DNA of 11,539 bases. Source: Alphaproteobacteria bacterium. GTDB taxonomy: Bacteria; Pseudomonadota; Alphaproteobacteria; Paracaedibacterales; JAKBAR01. The notes under the pieces were generated by a model. It ran no database searches, had not been told where the DNA came from, and saw nothing but the letters and a program-made list of their open reading frames with translations. Location: contig JAIESS010000057.1 in the NCBI GenBank assembly GCA_019745755.1, forward strand, positions 1 through 11,539, in the 5' to 3' direction. Position numbers and translations under genes: made by a program. Every line of letters begins with the position of its first letter. Position 1 is the first letter of the stretch. Positions 7,388 to 11,539 of the stretch are shown here, piece after piece.

Positions 7388-8236
7388 TTATCCGATCTTT
7401 TTTAATTCTCTGTGCTCAACGCCCAAAATAATTTCTTTATCTTGCAAGAGCTTTGAGAGGGTTTCAACAATAAAAACAGAGCGGTGTTGCCCCCCTGTAC
7501 ATCCAACAGCTACGGTGACATAGGATCTTCCCCTTTTTTTAAATCCATCAAGGGATTGATGAATAAGGTGTAAGGCTGTGTTTTTAAAATCATTCCACAA
7601 CGGATCCCGTTCAAGAAAGTGCTGAACGGGCTCATCGCGCCCTGTAAGGGGCCGCAAGGCTGATTCATAAAAAGGATTTGCCAGAAAACGACCATCTAAG
7701 ACCATGTCCGCCTGAGGCGGGATACCCCCGCGGTAAGAAAAGGATGTGAGCTGAAGAATAATTTTGGGATCCTGTGCACAAAAATGCTCCCGCACCCAAA
7801 GGGATGTTTGATCAGATGCTTTGTGAGATGTGTCAAGCACCTCATCTGCAAAGGCACGAAGGGGCCGCATCAACTCAAACTCTTCTCGAAGTGCTCGCTT
7901 TAAATCCTGACCGCTTAACGGATGGGGGCGCCTTGTTTGATTATAACGGGTAAGTAAAACAGATTCCTCGCACTCAAGAAACAAAAAGTGCGAAGGTATA
8001 GGGTGAGTTTTTAGCGCAGTGAGAGTCTTCATCAAGGTATCGGGTGAAAAACCAAGGGTCCGTGTATCAATACTCACAGCCACAGGAACATTATACAGCT
8101 CACGCAATGATAAAAGAAAAGGAAGGGGCAAATTATCGATGGCAATATAGCCATTATCCTCAAAAGCCCGCAGTACCGTCGTGTGACCCGCACCTGACAA
8201 CCCGGAAATAATGATAAACTCAGCGGATTGGAGCAT
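7388..8236 (-). CDS. rapZ: RapZ-type RNase adapter / P-loop protein with variant Walker A
   Basis: RapZ (YvcJ/YhbJ family) is a nucleotide-binding protein. In E. coli it presents the sRNA GlmZ to RNase E to control amino-sugar synthesis; in alphaproteobacteria its role is less clear and it is linked to the regulatory PTS. With the ATG at 8236 the protein has 282 aa, close to the E. coli length. The N-terminal P-loop is GLSGAGHTT (12-20): His18 (codon CAC at 8185-8183) stands where the Walker A lysine is expected. Family blocks SFSYRGGIPPQADMVLDGRF (165-184) and the C-terminal VGCTGGQHRSVF (244-255) are intact, so the gene is not decaying. The start is decided by GGAGGG 7 bases upstream of 8236; a TTG at 8251 is in frame but lies upstream of that SD. 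hprK, the usual upstream neighbour, is absent. Confidence 0.93.
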   Translation of the reverse strand: MLQSAEFIIISGLSGAGHTTVLRAFEDNGYIAIDNLPLPFLLSLRELYNVPVAVSIDTRTLGFSPDTLMKTLTALKTHPIPSHFLFLECEESVLLTRYNQTRRPHPLSGQDLKRALREEFELMRPLRAFADEVLDTSHKASDQTSLWVREHFCAQDPKIILQLTSFSYRGGIPPQADMVLDGRFLANPFYESALRPLTGRDEPVQHFLERDPLWNDFKNTALHLIHQSLDGFKKRGRSYVTVAVGCTGGQHRSVFIVETLSKLLQDKEIILGVEHRELKKIG

Positions 8237-8243
8237 TGCAATG

Positions 8244-8249
8244 CCCTCC
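8244..8249 (-). promoter_or_regulatory. Ribosome binding site deciding the rapZ start
   Basis: GGAGGG on the minus strand lies 7 bases before the ATG at 8236, an ideal SD spacing. It selects this ATG over the in-frame TTG at 8251. Confidence 0.75.
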
Positions 8250-8271
8250 AACTTTTGTCATCTTGTCTAAG

Positions 8272-8299
8272 ACTATACACTCCAAGAAAATTGGTTCAA
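8272..8299 (-). promoter_or_regulatory. Candidate sigma-70 promoter of rapZ-EIIA
   Basis: On the minus strand TTGAAC (8299-8294) and TATAGT (8277-8272) are separated by 16 bases, matching the consensus at four and five of six positions. Transcription would start about 25-30 bases before the rapZ ATG and leave room for the GGAGGG site. It lies in the 83-base divergent gap between rapZ and mutS. Confidence 0.45.
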
Positions 8300-8319
8300 C
8301 GAAAAAGAACGCTATAGCC

Positions 8320-10983
8320 ATGACCATAATGCACAACACAATCACTTCAGAGAATGAAACAGGGGACGATAACGGCCTCACCCCTATGCTTGTTCAATAT
8401 AAGCGGGAAAAAGCCAAACATCCGGAGTGTTTACTTTTCTTTAGGCTTGGGGATTTTTATGAGCTCTTTTTTGAGGATGCGATAACGGCGGCGGCGGCCC
8501 TTCAAATCACCTTGACGCAACGTGGAATGCATAACAATCAACCGATCCCCATGTGCGGTGTTCCTTTTCATGCCTATGAACACTATGTTAAAAAACTATT
8601 GCAACAGGGTATGCGTGTAGCCATTTGTGAGCAAACGGAAACTCCCGAGGACCGTAAAAAAAACGGCGGCAAAGGCCCATTATCACGGGAAGTTGTACGG
8701 GTTATGACACCGGGAACCGTTGTGGAAGAGGCTTTTCTCGAGTCCAGTGCTCATAATTTTCTTCTCAGCGTCGCTACCGGTGCCATAAAATCGACAAAAG
8801 TAGCGAACCTCTCACATGCGCCCTTGTCATGCGCATTGCTTGATCTTTCTACAGGCACATTTATTCTTGAATCATGTGCAACAATGCCTGAGCTTTTTAA
8901 TCTTTTATCGCGCTATACAATTGCAGAATTTTTAGTTCCTGACAGCCTTTTTGAGGCGGAGTTTGATAATCTACGCCCCTACCATAAACGCCTTATGCCA
9001 TTGCCGGCCCTTAAATATGACGTCCCCAACGCCAAAGACCGCCTTCACAAAATATACGACGTTGCAACGTTGGAAAGCCTTGGCTCCTTAAGCGATAATG
9101 ATTACGCCGCCCTTGGCACCCTCCTTGACTATGTCACCCTTACACAAAAAGATGCCATCCAAAATCTCCCCTTTCCAAAACGTCAAGATGCCACGCACTT
9201 TCTTGTCCTTGATCATTACACACGGGCCAATTTAGAAATTGATCGAAGCATCAGGGGCACCCTTGAAGGAAGCCTCCTCCATGCACTGGATCACACAATA
9301 ACCCATGGTGGTGGGCGCCTTTTGCAGCATCGCCTCGCCTGCCCTATCCAAGATGCGGATACGCTAAACCTGCGTTTAGATCGTGTAGCATTTTTCCTAG
9401 AGCATAGAACTCTTCGAACAATCTTACGTGATCACCTCAAGAGACACTTTGATATGGAGCGTGCATGTTCGCGCCTTGTCATGGGGAAAGGCGGTCCAAG
9501 GGATATCGGGCATATTTTAGGTGGCATACACATTGCTAAAGATATTCTTCATGCACTGTCAGATAAGAATGATCTTCCGTATGCTTGCCCCATTGTGCCA
9601 GAGATCCTATTGAGAACGCTCCACTCAGCCCTCACCCATACATTACCGCATCTTGCCAGAGACGGCGGTTTTATCAAAGACGGCTATGATGAGGGACTCG
9701 ATACGATTCGGTCATTACAACGCAATGCTCAAAACCTTTTGGAAGAAATCCAAGAAAAATACCGATCCGAAACAGGAATCACAACACTCAAAATCAAGAC
9801 AAATAATATTTTAGGGTATTTTTTAGAGTGCCCTCCATCGCAGCAAGGGAAAATTCCTGATACATTTATTCACAGGCAGTCCCTCGCCAGTGCACTGCGC
9901 TATACAACCCCTGAACTCAACACCCTTGCCTCAAAATTAACATCTGCAGCCATGGAAGCTATTGAGCTTGAACTTCATATTTTTGGGCATTTGTGTGACC
10001 TTATTCAAAACCATCAAGAACACATTAAAGCAATTGCAGCTTTTCTAGCAGATATTGATGTATCCACAGCCATGGCACACTTAGCACACACGCACAATTA
10101 TGCACGCCCTATTTTCACGGATGCAACAACACTCACCATCGATAAGGGACGCCATCCTGTTTTGGATAGTGAAACATTCACCCCCAATGACACCTATTTT
10201 TCAAAAAATGAAGGTTTTTTTCTTATCACGGGCCCCAATATGGCCGGAAAAAGTACCTACTTGCGCCAGGTGGCCCTCATTACACTCATGGCCCAGTGCG
10301 GTTTTTATGTGCCGGCACAAAAGGCTGTAATCGGCATTGTTGATCGTATTTTCAGCCGCATCGGTGCCGGCGATGATCTTGCCTCAGGGCGCTCCACATT
10401 TATGGTGGAGATGGTTGAGACGGCGACTATCCTTAACCAAGCCACACCCCGCTCCCTTGTGATTCTTGACGAACTTGGTCGCGGCACATCAACCTATGAT
10501 GGCCTTTCTCTGGCTTTGGCGGTCACAGAACATTTGGCCAATACGGTGCAGTGCCGCACACTTTTTGCCACCCATTATTTTGAACTGACCGATCTTGAGA
10601 AAAACATTCCCTCACTCACCAACCATCAAATGGGCATCAAAGAATATGATGGCAAGATTCTTTTTCTTCATACATTGGAAAAAGGTGCCGCTAACCGTTC
10701 TTACGGTCTCCATGTAGCGGCCCTGTCAGGGGTTCCTAAAAAAATAATTGCAAGGGCGGAAGATATTCTTCTTGAACTTCAAACACCTCATTCTTATGTA
10801 AAAGATGAGCGCCAAAAACAGCAACTCGCCCTCCCGTTTCCTCACACCTTAGGGAGAAAGGATGCTGAAAAAGACCTTTTGATAGATTCGTTTCTTAGTA
10901 CACTCAAAAGCCTTGATATTCATAATTTAACTCCTATGAAGGCGCTCACCCTTCTGAGTGATATGAAGGAAAAATTTGGGTGA
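8320..10983 (+). CDS. mutS: DNA mismatch repair protein MutS
   Basis: MutS recognises mismatches and small loops as a dimer and recruits MutL. From the ATG at 8320 it has 887 residues, normal for the family. The mismatch-binding Phe-X-Glu is in GDFYELFFEDA (F46-Y-E48). The connector, lever and clamp regions follow. The ATPase domain carries Walker A GPNMAGKS (638-645) and Walker B VILDELGRGTSTYDG (D717, E718 at its core). Near the end QQLALPF (834-840) looks like a sliding-clamp (DnaN) binding motif of the QLxLxF type. A short helical C-terminal segment follows. The frame is open upstream to a TTG at 8236, but that overlaps the rapZ start and codes for nothing conserved; ATG 8329 is an alternative start. 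The SD is weak. lpxC follows after about 130 bases. Confidence 0.97.
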   Translation: MTIMHNTITSENETGDDNGLTPMLVQYKREKAKHPECLLFFRLGDFYELFFEDAITAAAALQITLTQRGMHNNQPIPMCGVPFHAYEHYVKKLLQQGMRVAICEQTETPEDRKKNGGKGPLSREVVRVMTPGTVVEEAFLESSAHNFLLSVATGAIKSTKVANLSHAPLSCALLDLSTGTFILESCATMPELFNLLSRYTIAEFLVPDSLFEAEFDNLRPYHKRLMPLPALKYDVPNAKDRLHKIYDVATLESLGSLSDNDYAALGTLLDYVTLTQKDAIQNLPFPKRQDATHFLVLDHYTRANLEIDRSIRGTLEGSLLHALDHTITHGGGRLLQHRLACPIQDADTLNLRLDRVAFFLEHRTLRTILRDHLKRHFDMERACSRLVMGKGGPRDIGHILGGIHIAKDILHALSDKNDLPYACPIVPEILLRTLHSALTHTLPHLARDGGFIKDGYDEGLDTIRSLQRNAQNLLEEIQEKYRSETGITTLKIKTNNILGYFLECPPSQQGKIPDTFIHRQSLASALRYTTPELNTLASKLTSAAMEAIELELHIFGHLCDLIQNHQEHIKAIAAFLADIDVSTAMAHLAHTHNYARPIFTDATTLTIDKGRHPVLDSETFTPNDTYFSKNEGFFLITGPNMAGKSTYLRQVALITLMAQCGFYVPAQKAVIGIVDRIFSRIGAGDDLASGRSTFMVEMVETATILNQATPRSLVILDELGRGTSTYDGLSLALAVTEHLANTVQCRTLFATHYFELTDLEKNIPSLTNHQMGIKEYDGKILFLHTLEKGAANRSYGLHVAALSGVPKKIIARAEDILLELQTPHSYVKDERQKQQLALPFPHTLGRKDAEKDLLIDSFLSTLKSLDIHNLTPMKALTLLSDMKEKFG

Positions 10984-10989
10984 AAAAGT

Positions 10990-11085
10990 ATGAATCGAGT
11001 GTATGGGAATAACCTTGACACTATAGACGCAACACTTCGTAACAAACCCTTCATTGAAGAAGTGCAGAAAATAGAAGATCATTAA
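10990..11085 (+). CDS. Possible 31-codon small ORF between mutS and lpxC
   Basis: An ATG 7 bases past the mutS stop opens a 31-codon frame (MNRVYGNNLDTIDATLRNKP, then FIEEVQKIEDH) ending in TAA. The peptide is polar with no membrane segment. I do not recognise it. Initiation could be coupled to mutS termination, but no clear SD precedes it. It may be a chance ORF or the remnant of a lost gene. Confidence 0.2.
   Translation: MNRVYGNNLDTIDATLRNKPFIEEVQKIEDH
11015..11045 (+). promoter_or_regulatory. Possible promoter upstream of lpxC
   Basis: A perfect TTGACA (11015-11020) is followed by only a weak -10 candidate, TAACAA (11040-11045, spacer 19). It lies about 70 bases before the lpxC start. 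The -35 match is exact, but the poor -10 keeps confidence low. Confidence 0.25.
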
Positions 11086-11115
11086 AATTAAGGATAACAC
11101 CATCAAAAATGATAC

Positions 11116-11539
11116 ATGATGAGCGCGTCACACCAAGCACTTCAAAAAACACTTAAGCAATCGGTTTACTGCGAGGGTGTTGGCGTTCATTCAGGTAAGA
11201 AAGCATCCCTTACATTTCATGCTGCCCCAGCACATACGGGAATTGTCTTTGTACGCGGGGATTTAACCACAAAAGAAGACGATTTCATATTTTCCCATGT
11301 TCATTCGGTTGTTGATACCGCTTTTTGCACGACACTATCCAATGCTAAAGGGCACAAAGCTCGCACTGTTGAACATGTATTAGCAGCCTTTAAGGGCTGT
11401 GGTATTGATAATGCCATTATTGAACTTCATGGTGAGGAACTGCCTATCATGGACGGTAGCTCAGCCCCCTTCGTTGAAATGATTGAGCGATCTGGTATTC
11501 GCAACCTTGAAGAAGCCGCATCATTTTTAAGGATTTTAC
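11116..11539 (+). CDS. lpxC: UDP-3-O-acyl-N-acetylglucosamine deacetylase, 5' part
   Basis: LpxC is the zinc-dependent deacetylase of the first committed step of lipid A synthesis, in the cytoplasm. The first 141 codons are present and the gene runs off the window. Family motifs are LQKTLKQSVYCEGVGVHSGK (9-28), HSVVDTAFCTTL (63-74), the zinc-binding TVEHVLAAFKGCGIDNA (84-100, metal ligand His87, matching E. coli His79) and the substrate-site ELPIMDGSSAPFVEMI (108-123). The start is ATG 11116 or the adjacent ATG 11119, since an in-frame TGA lies at 11110. The nearest SD-like AAGGA (11090-11094) is too far away at about 21 bases, so initiation looks weak. An ATG at 11109 is out of frame. In many alphaproteobacteria lpxC follows ftsZ; here it follows mutS. 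Confidence 0.96.
   Translation, partial: MMSASHQALQKTLKQSVYCEGVGVHSGKKASLTFHAAPAHTGIVFVRGDLTTKEDDFIFSHVHSVVDTAFCTTLSNAKGHKARTVEHVLAAFKGCGIDNAIIELHGEELPIMDGSSAPFVEMIERSGIRNLEEAASFLRIL

Noticed and set aside
8291..8319. TTGGTT / TATAGC promoter-like pair before mutS
   Set aside because: The -10 candidate abuts the mutS ATG, so a transcript would start inside the coding region; matches to consensus are poor.

Overview
The window reads as a chromosomal segment of an alphaproteobacterium with reduced or rearranged gene order. A member of the Holosporales-like, host-associated lineages is plausible. This rests on the moderately AT-rich coding sequence, the alphaproteobacterial RapZ plus mannose-type EIIA pair, a large secreted orphan protein and a decayed biosynthetic gene. 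The taxonomic call is inference; no rRNA or tRNA is present to test it.

Layout. Bases 1-1103 (+) hold a ribosomal protein operon: the 3' part of rpsF, then rpsR and rplI, with strong Shine-Dalgarno (SD) sites and short gaps, closed by a small hairpin. At 1197-2084 (+) is an S4-domain RluA-family 23S rRNA pseudouridine synthase (rluC-like). Convergent to it is hemW (2095-3222, -), a radical-SAM heme chaperone. At 3347-5911 (+) is an 854-residue protein with a Sec signal peptide and no recognisable enzyme domain. Bases 5912-6283 hold no intact gene but contain fragments in three reading frames that look like the N-terminal third of dapB. nth (endonuclease III) follows at 6284-6910 (+). Convergent to it is a two-gene minus-strand unit, rapZ then a mannose-type PTS EIIA (8236 down to 6956). 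mutS (8320-10983, +) diverges from rapZ, and after about 130 bp lpxC begins and runs off the window.

Functions. Most genes are housekeeping: translation and rRNA modification, heme trafficking, base-excision and mismatch repair, and the committed step of lipid A synthesis, so the cell is Gram-negative. rapZ and EIIA are the core of the alphaproteobacterial regulatory PTS cluster, but the usual neighbours hprK and ptsH are missing on both sides.

Points most worth a second look are the orphan secreted protein, the dapB relic next to nth, the RapZ P-loop in which histidine replaces the Walker A lysine, and the reduced PTS cluster. I saw no CRISPR array, insertion sequence, tRNA, rRNA or phage gene.
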